Source: Durusdinium trenchii (taxonomy: Eukaryota; Sar; Dinophyceae; Suessiales; Symbiodiniaceae). Taken from it: a stretch of 64,000 nucleotides of DNA. The stretch covers positions 384,090-448,089 of the forward strand of contig CAXAMN010001115.1 in assembly GCA_963970005.1 (NCBI GenBank), read 5' to 3'. The position numbers were made by a program, and so were the translations under genes. Of the stretch, positions 40,618-53,700 are shown piece by piece; position 1 is the first letter of the stretch; each line of letters begins with the position of its first letter. The notes below the pieces were generated by a model, which was not told the origin of the DNA, made no database searches, and saw only the letters and a program-made list of their open reading frames with translations.

Positions 40618-43600
40618 TCTGATAGCTCATGATAGTTCACCAATTTTATCCCAATCATTGGTGATCCATTGGGTTCACCCACATTAAGTCAGGAAACTGG
40701 AGGTTGCGTCAGAATCATGCAGCTTGAAGGAGCAGAGTCAGACACATAATCACATTCAAAACATGGTCGCAGCTTCGCGGCGAATCTGGGGATGTCGCAG
40801 CTTCTCAGATGACGCCACCTTTGAAGGTCGAACTATGCTGCCCTGAACAATTTCTGTCTTGAAGACGTCTGGCTGTCTTGAATCATATCTTGTTTCTCGA
40901 TCCTCTCTTGGAACCAAGATGCATCTTGAGATGTTCGTTTGGTCAGAACCGGCAAGAAACGATGTCTCTTTGGGGTTCAAGGCAGGTCTGGGAGAGAAGG
41001 TTAAGATGTCAAGTCATTGAGCCTGGCAAGTCCACTTCCCATCATCCGAACCCACAAGCCCAGTTAGACCGAATTGATGCCGCTGTTAACATGAATCATC
41101 AATCGGCAGTCTGATATCCACCCACCCATTCGTCCGACCACGCTGTTCCCTTGCTCTGCCCACAAAGCTCTTCCCAACCACGAAACAAAAAAAGGTTTCG
41201 AGCATTGGCTACCTGCAAAGAAGAACCCTCGGGGTCGTCGTCGACGGAATCCTTCCATTCCAAGATTCTTTTTCTACACTAAGGTAGATGTTGTCAAAAA
41301 AAAACATAACTGATGTCCATCATTCCTTCTATTCTGATGTTGTCTATCAAAGCTTCCATTCCAGGCTCGGTACTCGACCCGGACCGCACGTCCCCTCCCG
41401 TCGCGACGACCCTCACTTCGACCCCGAATCGCCGACCACCTCGGCGGACCAACCCGATGCATCCGCAGCCGGAACCGCCTCGTCGTCGCATCCGAACGAA
41501 CCAACGAGTGAGCAGCCCGGGTCCTCTGCACCGCAGACCGTTGGGTCCATCAATTTACTGTGCAGCTCTGCCAGCTCTGCCAGCTCTACTGGACTGCACT
41601 GGACCCAACAAAGGGACACAAACCCAGGAAGAACAGCTGGGAATGCGAATGAGACAAGTGCAGCAGCAAGCTGTTGAAGAAAAACACTGTTCAGACTTGC
41701 TTCACTAAGCCATGGTGCAGCCGTGATTTCCATGATGTTCCTTTCGGGCCTCTTTCCTCAACGACACGCACAAGCGGGAAGCGTGAATCAAAAGTTGGAT
41801 GGTTCATCCTTCAGCTTGTTCACCACAAAATAGGAATGGTGCTAAGTGCAAGAATATTCTTGATGCCAACCTGACCGAAGCATGTTCACCGAGAGTTTGG
41901 TGTTGGTCCATGCTTCACTATGCTTCACGTGCACGGCACCCAGTCTTCTTCAATTACCTTCATCATAGATATACCAACCTTTGGGGGGTTGGAGAGAATT
42001 GCCCTCGGTGGAACAGTCCTTTGGCTCCGAGAGGCCATGCTCCTCGGTTTGTCTTTCACTGAGGCCAATATGCGAACAAAGACTGAGGGTACACCTTGAC
42101 CACTCGCCATGTACGCTGCTCCGCCGCATTCCGACCCGACTCGATTCCCGCCACCGGCCCGGCCGCTGCTTCCACCGGCCGACCGCCACCGCTGCAGTCG
42201 TCCGCCACAGCTGGGTCCATCTCCGGTCCCGCCGTTTGGGGCTTCGGACTGTGGCGAAACACTCATCAGTTTGGAGGATCACGTCCGAAAGAACCACCTG
42301 TGGACCCCTGCAAGTTCTTCGCGGCATCTGTTCAGGTCGGTGAAGAAAAAAACCTGCAAAGCAAGCGAGAGTACAAGGGGCAAGCAAGCGAGAAAAGCGA
42401 CGGCGCTCGAAGAGAGCGATTGTGGCCAATAACGGCCAATAACCATGCATAACCATGAAGAATAGACCATGAAAATGATCTGTAGTTTAGGCATCACCAT
42501 CCCCCTGTTTGGGGGGAGGGCTCCACTTCCTTCTGGGTATACCGACTCGCTGTTTGGTCACCGGAGCCCGCTGTTTGGACCACCGGAACCCCCCTGGGAA
42601 GGGCAAACGCAGGGCTTGCACGCTACGCTTCAGACAGTGTTACACATGGGTAGAATACATTGTGTTTAAACATATGAGGTTGTCTTACCCCCGCAAAAAA
42701 AAAAAAACAGAGAAATACAATTATACTAATACTATAGACTATAGTATAGTATACTGATGGTATCGATTTAGTTTTTTTCCTGTAGAGCTCTTTTTTGTAC
42801 TTTGACTAACTGGCACTAACTGCAACATGTGTACATGCATTGGTGCAGGCTCGCGGTGTCATCGTTCTTGTTTCTCGTTGTGTTAACTGGTACAAACCAT
42901 CGGTCTCTATGCGCAAAGATCGGTTTTTTGCGCCGCACCACTCCTCGTGAACTTCGTGGGGGTGACAAACCTGATATGAAGCACATGATGGGTGGTCCAT
43001 CTTTTCGGCTTATCCTGTGATTTCTTGCCTTCCTCGCCTCTACAGACAGAACAAACATCAGCATCCTTGCGGCATGTTCCACACGCAGAACACCACGGAC
43101 AGGGGAAAAAAAAGGGGCGGTGATACGTATTACAGTATGTCATGTGAGGACTTTCACTGTTTGTTTCACCCATGTCATGTGGAAATCATCTCACCCCTCT
43201 CACCCGTCTCAGCCGTCTCGGCCACGGGCTCTCCTTTTTCGCCGCGTCGGCCGCCGCTGTGGGCCGGTTGAGCGAAGGAAGTCACGACACTCGACATCCG
43301 CGTGAACTCTAAGTGGCTGGGGGGGATCTCAAAAACTCCAAAGAACTCAAAGAAGTTCGTCCCGAATGCTTGAAAGATCCCCAGTTGGTCCATTTGTGTT
43401 CTCACATGTGATGGATTTGCGAGGTTTGCTAGCGTTTGGGCAGTGCACACACTGTTACTGCTGGCGTTTTGGTCCATTCCACGAAATGTGACAAGCCTTT
43501 CTCGAGGCCACCCACCAACTCTAGTTGAAGCCGGCTGTGGCCCCCCATGTTGCTCGTCGATCTGTTTCAACCTTCACGTCCGTTAGGCTCTGCAGCGCGC

Positions 43601-43898
43601 GCTCCGCATCTCACGAGCGCAGTGGACACCTCGACCACTGCGTCATCTCGTCACAAATCTCTTCATGTTAGAGCAAGTGAAGCACGCAGGAAAGGCTACA
43701 AAAAAGCCTGACTCGAACAGCAAATTACATGGGAAAGTTTCAGGGAAACGTAGGCTCTTGAGGGTTCTAAAACCCCACATGGATGATATACTAAATCCTC
43801 TTTGTCAAATATCATTAAGGGTCGACATGAGAGTCATTCCATTGTCAATTCCACAAAAAACCGAAGCCGACAGAGGAAAAGGCATCGACAGAAGCACG

Positions 43899-43943
43899 CG
43901 AAGCATTGCGAAGCATTGCGAAGCATTGCGAAGCATTGCGAGG
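43899..43943. repeat. 10-bp tandem repeat
   Basis: Four exact copies of AAGCATTGCG with partial units at both ends. Confidence 0.9.
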
Positions 43944-46900
43944 CTGTGGGGTTTTGTGGCAAAATGAACGGTTTCGGCGCGTTCCTTGGTTTCGGCACGT
44001 GAACAGGTCCATGCAAGGGGCGCAGTTGCCGGCTTGAGGTCGGGCCAAGGCAGGTCGAAAGGCAAACATTAGCGGAAGGACATGTTTATCTGTTTATCCA
44101 TGCTGAGAAGTTGAACTGGGAAGCAAAAAAGGAAGCATGTGTTCCAAAAATTGCAGAGAGACCAAACCAAATCTTCCTGATTCCTTGGCCATTGGTGATG
44201 GGTATTTCGTGGCCACCCTTCACAAGCCCACATGAACAAGTTATATATAAGCACAAAGAATGCAACCCTTGAGAAAAAAGACATTTGGATTTCTTGAAAA
44301 GGACTGTCAAGTCTTTAGGAATAGAAAAACATCACCCTAATAACAGATTGGTGTCCTTCAACATTTAAAGTCAAACATTCTGCTAGCACCCTCCAGGAGA
44401 CAGGGCCAAGGAAGAGAAAACAACGAGCAGTTTCCGGTGTAAAAGCACCCAGTGCATGACCTTTGCACATAAGTGCAATCCTGCAAGCGCTTCTATTTTG
44501 CTCGGAGAACCAATGAGCAGCTTCTTGCAGCAAGCCGAGGTGACGTTCCAAATATAACGAGGCTTCGAATTGTGTCATTAGGCTTCGAGTTTCGGCACCG
44601 GTTGCAGGCCATCGCTATTAAGGTTGGAGGCCATCGCTAGGAGGTTGGAGTGATAGCAGGATCTTGGTCGACCGCAACAGCACATGCCGTGGTTTGCGCT
44701 TTTTAGCACATCCTCCCGTCTTCCAAAGCAACACCTGCAGCACATCCTTTAGCAGCTGGTCACTAGTCACTCGTGTGGGTCCCGCCCTCACACCGGAAAA
44801 CCGGAATCCAGCTCACCTGCCGAACTGGACCAGACAACTGGACCAGAATCTGGGGTTTGGGGTTTGGACCGCACCGGCCTGTTTTTGGTCCCAACACTTG
44901 GCTGGAGGAGACACTCCAAGTTGCCCCAACGTCCCTTTGGTTTGGGTCCTTCTCAACTCATTCCCAACCGAATTCGACCAATTCCAACCCCCCCAAACCC
45001 ACACCTCTCACTTGCGGCAAACTCTTGGATCTGGTCCTCATGCCATTCACTTATTTGTCAGTGCTTCGTCCCGCTAAAACCACATGGTCGCCACGAGACG
45101 GTCGTTTCTCTTCCAATCCTCGAGCCTTTTCAAAGAACACATCCTGTACAAAGAGCCTCACACACCAGACTTCGCAGTCTTGCCTGCCGGTTCGTGCGCC
45201 TTCCGGCTGGGCTTTCTAGGCAGCAGCTGGGCATCTGAGCATCGACGATCTCGGAAGATTGGCCTCACGCCTATCATAGCCCACCCCCTATGCCTCAGAG
45301 AAACAATAAGACACAAACAACCCAAAAGACCTCTTCACCTGGTTTCGGGCTGCTTATGGATGATTCAGAATGTCTTGAACTTTGAACAGCCTAAGGGCTG
45401 GTGGAACTACTGCCATCCCCACACAGAAAACCAGCATGTTCTCCAGCAATTCACCAAACCCAACAATGGCATCTTGTTGACCTAGCCGCCACCCTCACTG
45501 CCATTGATCGGATGCACAGAACAGTTGATGAGGGACCACCACAGAACCACTGGGTTGCCACCAAGAAGCACGTCCAACCACTAGACTCTTTTTGGATCTT
45601 TTTCTGTTTAGTGATGTACATTATGTACATTGCAAAATCCCTGCTCAACACTGCAGAAGTTTCCTTATGTGCTGTTCACTCTTCTTGGATGGGTCGTCCT
45701 CACGATGTCACACAGCCCAAACACTATAACATCAAGTAACCTCAGACGTCAAACCCTGCTGATCCTGTGACCTTCTCCGAGATTGGCCCAACTAGTGATA
45801 GACTGCGCCAAGTGCCAAGCGATCACGTGCCATCTCTTGAGGCGCCAAGCATCGCAGAGCCGCGAGATTTTTCGCAGGTCTTGGAGTGAAGCGCCCAGAT
45901 CAAATCTTGCTGGAAAACAATGCAACCAGAAAAACCAGTCCTCTTCATGCAAGATATCTGGATGTTCGGCAGACTGGAGAAGGGTTTACATGCACCAAGT
46001 TGAGGGGTTGATGAGGTCTCATTTGATCCTGTCAGCCCTTAAAGGAGGTACCTTAGAAGTCGGAGTGTCAGGATTTGTTTCACCAAAACAAGAGGTAAAA
46101 TTCAATTATAGAAAAAAACTTGTTGAGCCAACCTCCCTCTAATTCAGGTGTGATGTTCGATACCAAGCGCCCGAACGGACGCCCACTCCGAGAGTAACCC
46201 CCCCGATGTCCTCAAGCCACACGGCCTCACACCCATGCACAAACCGTTCCACCTTCGGATGACGAGCACCCGCACGCCGCAGTGGAGTGAAATCAAGGAT
46301 CGGCAGCTCAGGAGGGACAAGTGCTGGAGGATGAAGACCCACCAAAAAGCTATAAAGGCTGAACCCCTACTCAAATGAAGATCATGCAATTGGGCATATG
46401 ACCAGGTTTCAGTGTTATGATGCTTAGGTTGCAGGCCTAAGCATCAGTGATTTGCTTGTGTACCGACTGTTCGCAGTCCTGAGATACATTGAGCCATCAA
46501 ACATCATCAAACATCATCAAACCGTCTCCACTGACTGGCGCAGTGGGGAGGGGCGTGCTGTGGGCAGTGTAGTCCGAATTTGGCTTGACGACCGGGATGC
46601 CTGAACAGAGCGGCCAGAGAGCGATTTGGTTCATTTTCACCAAACATGTAAAGTTTCCACACATGGGAATAGAAGGCCCAGTGCCAGTTCATCCAGTTTC
46701 CGTAAAGAAAAGTACTGCTTTTCCTCCTAGTGCTTTCTGAAGGCAGTGGTGTGCAAGACATGCGTTGCGCCCTCACGTCTTTCTGATCAACTCTCTGACT
46801 GCGTCAGCTCCGGCGACGTTCCAAAAACCAGACCCTTGAAACCCGTCGCGTCTGCGGCTTGGTGCCCAAATTCCCTGCGTCGCATTCTCGCATGTGGAAA

Positions 46901-48985
46901 TGCGACAAGACTGGTAGCTGAAGTTCGCATCCTGCAAAATGCCAAAAGAACCAGCTGTAGAGCTGGCTTGTAAAATCATGTCAAATCCCTGGGGCGAAGC
47001 TCGAGCATCATCTCTTTTCATGTTTGGTGATCCACTGATCGTTTGCAGAAAACAACATCTGTCCATCCGTCAACAAGATATCACAGCTACGACGAGAAGG
47101 GGTCGCTACGACCCTGAAGAAGAGGAAATAGGCCACCAGAAGACTCGGTCTGTAGCGTTCCTTATAATATATAGGGAGACCTCCCAGGCAACGACCCCCT
47201 GGAAGAAGAGGAAATAGACCAGGACCATAATCATCCAAAATCCATTGGGCCAAATGGGTCTCCCGGTCTCCCTATTGACACACTCCCATGGCTATGACGC
47301 TATGATGCCTAAGTAACTTTGCAGAGTCCATTTTTTGCACGGACACATACAGAAAAGGACCACTGGATGATCAACCTATTGACCTTTGTCAACAACAGAC
47401 CTGGTTTGTTCGGACGAGCTCGTGCAAACCGTTCATGCTCTCTCTCTCTCTCTCTCCCAAAATCCAGTTTCCCAATGTAAGCCCAAAGAAGACAAACCAT
47501 CCAGCTAGCAGCTAGCTATCGCTGATGTGCTCACTAACATCGGTGGAAGGAGCTTCGCAGTTCTACGTGGCCTCGTAAGGCCTGGCGCCCTGCAGTTCCA
47601 CGTCGGCCGTGACTGTGGCACTGGGCATCACCTCCTCGAGCTCATCCTGGGAGCAGGAGGGAAGATGCCCCACTCTACGGTTTTCTGTGACAATTAGGAA
47701 CAGGAACCTAGAAGCGATGGCCTCCAACTTGTGTTTTGGGCACTTTCTGGTGGGATTTCGTCTGATCCTCACATCGGGGAGGCAAACAAAATGAAAAAGA
47801 CATGTACCATGATGTAACGTACCATTCAACCACTGTTTGTGAAGACGATATCCATGTTTCTGGTGGAAAGGTCGGTTGCGGAGTTGTGCAGTCAACACGG
47901 GTTGTCTGATTCCTTTCAGCACTTCTTGCAGGATTGTCACGGCTTTCTGAATCGAGTGAACCCCATATCGGATTGAAACAACAACACAGTTTTCTTCAAA
48001 CACTTGTTGCGGCTTCAAACACCGAACTTCGACCGTTGTTTCGCATGTTTCCCAAAAAAAAGAGCCAGTTGGGCCCCCCGGGTTCCGCCGCGTTTCTTCG
48101 CCGATCCCCGTCTTCCCAACTCGAAACACTGCACCTCGGAACGCGCTCCCCGATCTGTTTGTAGAATCTGCAAGGCGGAAGCCTGGCGGCGAGGGGCTTG
48201 TGCGCTCGCAACCCATGCCGAAACGAGACGAGAGATGCCGAGGCGAGGGCAAGGCCGTCCCACACCGGGCGCCGTCCCAGCAGGGAGATGGCCAGGGATA
48301 TCCAGGGTTCCAGATCCAAAAAGACGGCCTGCGCGGAGGATCGAATCTGCTCAAGGGATCCCCAAAACAAGGCCATCAAGGCTAGATGGCGCATGGCCTG
48401 AGAGCGTTGAGGTGTAGAGTTACTCTGGTGTAAGGTATGTTTGCATTACGATGAGGCAGTAAAGCAAAGAGAGTTGTGAGATGGCGAGAGGGAAAGTGAA
48501 AGAGCGGGTGCGAAAAGGATGAGATGAGATGAAAAGGATGTTCGCAGGAAGAGGGAAGGATGTTTTCCAGCCGATGTTCATGCAGGTTTGTAGGCGTTTT
48601 GCAGAAGGATGTGTTATAGTGTATGCATTCAGTCCTTGTCCCAAACATTGACATGGTTTCAAGGCGATGTTTAAGCAGGTTTACAGTAAAGTGCGTGGAT
48701 TCAGGTCCTGTCCCAAAGATATCTCCAAGGCCATGTTTAAAGCGGATTTGTGCGCAGAGTTATTGTATAGTAAAGTGTGTGGATCCAGGTGAAGGAAGCC
48801 CTAGAATCCCTAGAGGAGTTTTAAAGTTGATGCTCATTCATGGACGATTTGAAATGGCAATATTCCTTAAGTTTTTGACACTTGACCAACATTTGACCCT
48901 CATTTCGTGCCAGATGGTTGCATTTTGTGGTGGCTCGGTGGCACCACCCCACACCTAACAAAGAAAGAGAGCATTAGCAAAAAAA

Positions 48986-49036
48986 TGAGAGAGAGAGAGA
49001 GGAAGCGACAGAGAGAGAGAGAGAGAGAAAAAAAAA
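48986..49036. repeat. (GA)n microsatellite
   Basis: GAGAGA runs interrupted by GGAAGCGACA, followed by an A tract. Confidence 0.9.
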
Positions 49037-49372
49037 GAACAATAATACTCCAGCTGCCTAGTCGCTATAGCATCGATTCGCTCCGCTGACAGACTGGGGC
49101 GTTCAAACGTTTCTTTTCATGTCGGCGGGAAACGAACGTTCGAAAGTCGTGACTCACCAAGGTCTATTGAAACACTTGCCACATCGTCTACAAATCTGGA
49201 TTGTGCTCTTACACATCGTCTACTATCATAAATGGTTGAGGCTCTACAGCGACCCTGTCCTTCCTGCGGACGGATGCCTTAACGCTCGTGCGGGCTAACG
49301 ACGTGACGCTTCACAACTCACGGATTACCTGGGCCCCTCCAGGTGTCTGGAGCTGCGCTTGATTGTCACTGT

Positions 49373-49925
49373 GTTTGGTTGGTAGTGTATTGTGTTTGTG
49401 TGCTTGCGCTTGTTGCTGTTGGTGTTTGTGGTTGTGCTTTGTGTCTGCGGATGTGGTTGTGCTTAGTTGGTTGTGTGTTGTGTGTTCTATGTTTGTGATT
49501 GTGTGTTTGTGATTGTGTTTGTGGCTGTGTGCTTGCGATTGTGTGTTTTGTGGCTGTATTTGTGGTTGTGTTACATATGTTGGTTGTGGTTGTGTTTTGT
49601 GTTTGTGTGTTCCAGTTGTGGTTCCGGTTGTTCCAGTTGTTGCAGATGTTCCGCTTGCTGTTGAGGTCCGGTAGTGCCCACTGCGATCTGGCACTTGCAG
49701 TTGAGGTGTAGCCCATTACGATCGGGAGCTGGTAGTTGAGGTGCGGTAGTCAAGGAGACGAGGAGAAGAGAAGAGAAGAGGGCAAGAGAAAAGAAGAGAA
49801 GAGAAGAGAAGAGACAGAGAGAGAGAGAGAGAGGAGACAGAGAGAGAGAGAGGGAGACAAAGAGAAGATGAGGAGAAGAGCTCTGATAAAATCTAACAAC
49901 CCTCACCTGGCACATTGGGAAAAAC
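49373..49925. repeat. Uninterrupted composite repeat (TG minisatellite + CCGG units + GA tract + ATAAAATCTAAC module)
   Basis: Same order and orientation as the sequence split by the giant transposon: TG-rich array (49373-49612), TTGAGGTCCGG/TTGAGGTGCGG units (about 49668-49750), GA tract (about 49757-49882) and ATAAAATCTAACAACCCTC + ACCTG (49886-49909). It acts as an in-window reference for the unoccupied repeat. Frames across it are low complexity. Confidence 0.85.
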
Positions 49926-50697
49926 AAGAACAATAAAAGGGGGAGAGGGAGAGAGACTGAAGAGTGCAGATGTGATGTGTTGGTGTATGCAACTCTGGAT
50001 ATGGCGGATGTGATGATATGTAGTTCGCTCAGGCGGCGCTTTCGGATTCCCCGGCAGGGACCAGCATGACCGAAGTCGGACAAGTGTTGCAACACACAGA
50101 AAAGCCATCCTGTTTCGTAGAGGAACTCTCGAAAAACCATGGTAGTATATCATAGTATAATATCCCATGGATCACATGTCGGGATATGGGTTCAGACCCG
50201 CAAGAGGGGCACAGTGTGCCCGTTGTGCGAATCATGATCCTGAAAGTGGAGCTTCAAAGTCATTCACCAAGGATGATCGGTTTGTATTGGGAATGGACAA
50301 CTGGTTGGTGATTTAGAATATCCCCAAAGGTATTAAGGTTTTTGGCAATCAGAATAACAGCTGTGATTCTTTGCTTCGAGAATACAGCATCCAAGCGTTC
50401 GCCATTGGCACCATGAATGCTACAGTAGCCAGCTGGCCTCAAACGTTTGCAAGGTGCTGTGCACCTTGGCTCGAATCTCCTGTCGCGAGGTCGCAAGGCA
50501 GGGACTCTCCATGGATGTTATAAACAAACCATCTACATGGACGTCATAACATCTCCCTGAACTGATGAATCGCAGCGATGGGACGTCTCCTCCAGCCTCT
50601 CGTCTTCAGAACTCCGTACGTCAGCCCAGATCCTCAGTTGAGGATGAAACTGCGGTCCAAAGCGGATGAAACAGTTTCAACAAAAAATATATATCTG

Positions 50698-50788
50698 CCA
50701 GGAGTCACAAAGGGGTGCTTAATGGAGGTTAGGGGTGACCATTATCCACTCACTTAAGGACTAAGCACCACCTCTTTGTGACTCCTGG
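50698..50788. mobile_element. 91-bp MITE, copy 1
   Basis: Near-palindromic element. The ends CCAGGAGTCACAAAGGGGTG and CACCTCTTTGTGACTCCTGG are inverted repeats of 20 bp with one mismatch, and the inner part contains CTTAA/TTAAG. It is flanked on the right by (TA)n and on the left by ATATATCTG. It differs at only 4 of 91 positions from the copy at 56727-56817. No coding capacity; presumably mobilised in trans. The TA-rich flanks suggest a TA target preference. Confidence 0.88.
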
Positions 50789-53700
50789 TATATATATATA
50801 TATATCTGGACTCCCCTCTAAGACAATGGAAACTGCTTCTCTACTTGCTTCTCTGTAATTCTATGCGACATTGGCACGTCCCTCCATGTTGAAAGCAGCT
50901 CAAGTTTGACGGAGGTCGGGCAAACATGTCACATTAAAATGTTCAGTGGTGTTCTGCCAGCAATCCCCCACCACAAAAAAGAATGGCAACTCGCAGAATC
51001 TTCACAAACACAAGCGGAGACACAGCTTTTCTTGAACTCCACGTTAACAGGGGCACCTGTGTTGAGAAATTTGGGCAGCGGAGGCTCGAAACTGGGGTAG
51101 AACCCACTCACCACAGTGGAGACTGGGTTCCTTGAACTCCATATGATGGTTGACCTGTTTGTCGAATTTTGACAGTGACATGCGCGTGGGAGTCTTCACA
51201 GTCTGGAGGGGTTTAGTCTCACCTTCACCAAGCATCCTCCTCACCTTCAAGTGAAGAGTTCCCGAGAGCAAGCGCAGCCTGCAGAAGTTCTGGCTGCGGG
51301 CTGAAGGGTCAATGAACCAAAAAGCGGTTATATAATGTGTGACAGAGTCCAAGTCAGGCGACAGAACCTGACAGGTCACCTGACCTTCGAAGAATTAGGC
51401 AAATGTAAATGTTTCTCTGACCCGTGTTCGATCAGTCTTCTTTTTTCTGAAGAAAACCATGACTTTGTTCGATCTTCATAACAGAAAGCATTAAAACAAA
51501 AAACAGCCATCAAAGATGATCATGGCATAAGAATCACGAATCGAAAATGATCCAAGATGATTGGAGATGATGGCATGAGCTCCAACCCCTCTGCTTCCGT
51601 GCGCAGCAAATGAAATGATCCACAAGCAGAAAAAATATTTTGCTTCTGTGGGAAAAGCCCTGCGCGACATGAAGCCATCAACGGTGTGCATCTTCACTGA
51701 CTCAACAAAAGTTCTTCCACTACCAAACCCCCAACCTGCCTCTCTACCTGTTGCAAACACCCGCCCGCCCCACAAAACACCTCGGGCGTCGTCTCTCGAA
51801 CTCGCGGCGCGTCCGGAACGCGTGGCCTCCGGCGCAAGTGCTCCTGCGTTGGATCCACCACTTCTTGCTCAAGCCTGGGAACGTGGGACGCACCCCGGAC
51901 TGTCCCATGTGTCACCCGGTCGTCGCCAGCAGTTCTGAACCCGCGTTCACCAACTGTAGGGGTGGCTTTCAAGTATGTAAGCATATATATGTAAGCATTG
52001 CATCGAATCCAATGAGAAAATCCAGAGATTGGATTCGATTGTGTAATCGTTCAAGATACTTGAACAATCTCAATGATTCCAATCTCTTGGTTTGAATCCA
52101 TTGAGATTTACAAAAAAACGATCAAAAAAAGTTCGGAAGTGACTCACTCCCTCGCTCCATCTCTCCCTCGTTGCTTTTCGACCCACAAAAAGACACATGT
52201 CAACTGATAAAATGATGTGAGAAGTCAAAAACACATTCTTGTGAGGGCTCCAAACATGTTTGACCCCATGGGTCAAATCCACAAAGCTATTTACATCAAT
52301 GCAAAGCCTCGGTGGAAATGAGTATTCGCTAGCTCTTTGAGTGTTAGGTTATATCCCAGAGCTGTGTCCTCAAATTAAACCAAATGCAAGTATTTATATA
52401 TAAAAATATACTAAACTGCATACCTCGTGCTGAATCACTCTGCATTGCCTGGGCATCTGGCGGCCTACGGTAGTCTGAACCAAGAGTGGTCTCGAGGGCT
52501 TGTTCCTGAAGGTGGAACGCCTGCATCGGAAGCATCGCCACAGAGTGACATCCGGATCCGGGGGGCTCCGTGATCTGGACATCTGGTTGGGTTCAGCGTA
52601 TTTCCGCGGTTTTTGGAGGGGTGGGTGATGGTGGGTTTGAGGAGTCCAGTCAGACATTCTGAGCTACGACTGGAGGTGATAGACGGATGGTGATTGACGG
52701 ATAGGAGGATTCCAAGAGACCATGCGCCCATGGTGCCGCAGGCAGGACCTGCCTGCAGGTCTCCAACAAGACACCAGACATGTCGTAATACCATTTAACT
52801 ACCCTGAAAGTTCTGAAAGCTGAATACGGTAATTGTCTACTTCTGTTTCAGAGGATGTTTTTTCCTGGCTCACAGTCTCTACCGTTTTGGAACCGTTGTT
52901 CCACCGTTTCTTTTTCAAGGTCGACTTCAGGGTGCGGTGAGAGCGCTCGAGGATGCGTGACCGAAGGGTGACGAGGATGGCGGATCGGATCGGATCCCGC
53001 CGGCTCGGTGAGCGGATCCGCCGCTCGGTAGGTGGAACCGGAAGGATGGAACCGGGGAGATGCTCCCTGTGTTCTCCAAGAAATGGACGTGGTGGAACAG
53101 ACTGGCCGACTGGCCCTTTTTCAATCGCTTGTTCAATCGGGTTTGGGATGGGCCAATCCCCAAATCAACGCTCCAATACCACAACCAGGGACACTGTTTT
53201 TTTCCAGCGACTCGACCCTGCGACCCTCGTCTCCGCCTCAAAAATCCACTTGTCTCCATAAATCGCCTGAAGATGCCTGGAGCTGGACACAGGAGCAGCT
53301 GGAGTGCTGAAGTGCTGGAAAGCAGCGGCTGGGACACGGGCCACGGGCCATGGCGTGTCGGTGTCGATCCATCCGCCATGTCCAAGATATCAAATGTCTG
53401 TGGATCGTTTATCCCAAACGTCTGTGACTGCATTTGGAAGTTTATTGAACTCGTGCGAACGTCGAGGTTGTGGGTGTTCAGCCATCGACTCACCATTTGT
53501 GCACGTCCGGTTGGAGGAGAGGATCTACGTCCAGCAACCATTTCTGACGTTTAGTGGTTATTGATGAAGACTGCCGCGGTCTCCATACCATTTCTGAACT
53601 TGAGTGGTTATATATTACTGTAAATTGTGTTAAATGAAGACGGTCGTGGTCTCAATACCCTTCGGTAAAAGTGAAACAAGTCTCGGACACGACTGATGGA

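Larger units (their letters stand above)
39290..49372. other. Long non-coding region upstream of the TIR-like gene
   Basis: About 10 kb with many short frames on both strands but no exon I can support. GC-rich patches (41.35-41.65, 42.10-42.35, 48.0-48.4 kb) give longer frames without motifs. The minus frame near 48.0-48.4 kb is the most protein-like (ALMALFWGSLEQIRSSAQAV), but has no partner exon. It holds the simple repeats listed separately. Confidence 0.5.

Noticed and set aside
47563-48354. 263-residue minus-strand frame and the overlapping 132-residue frame at 47996-48394
   Set aside because: GC-rich patch open in several frames, no motif, no partner exons. The second frame looks somewhat protein-like but is not supportable.
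52927-53541. 204-residue minus-strand frame
   Set aside because: Open on both strands, composition without conserved-looking blocks, no splice partners.
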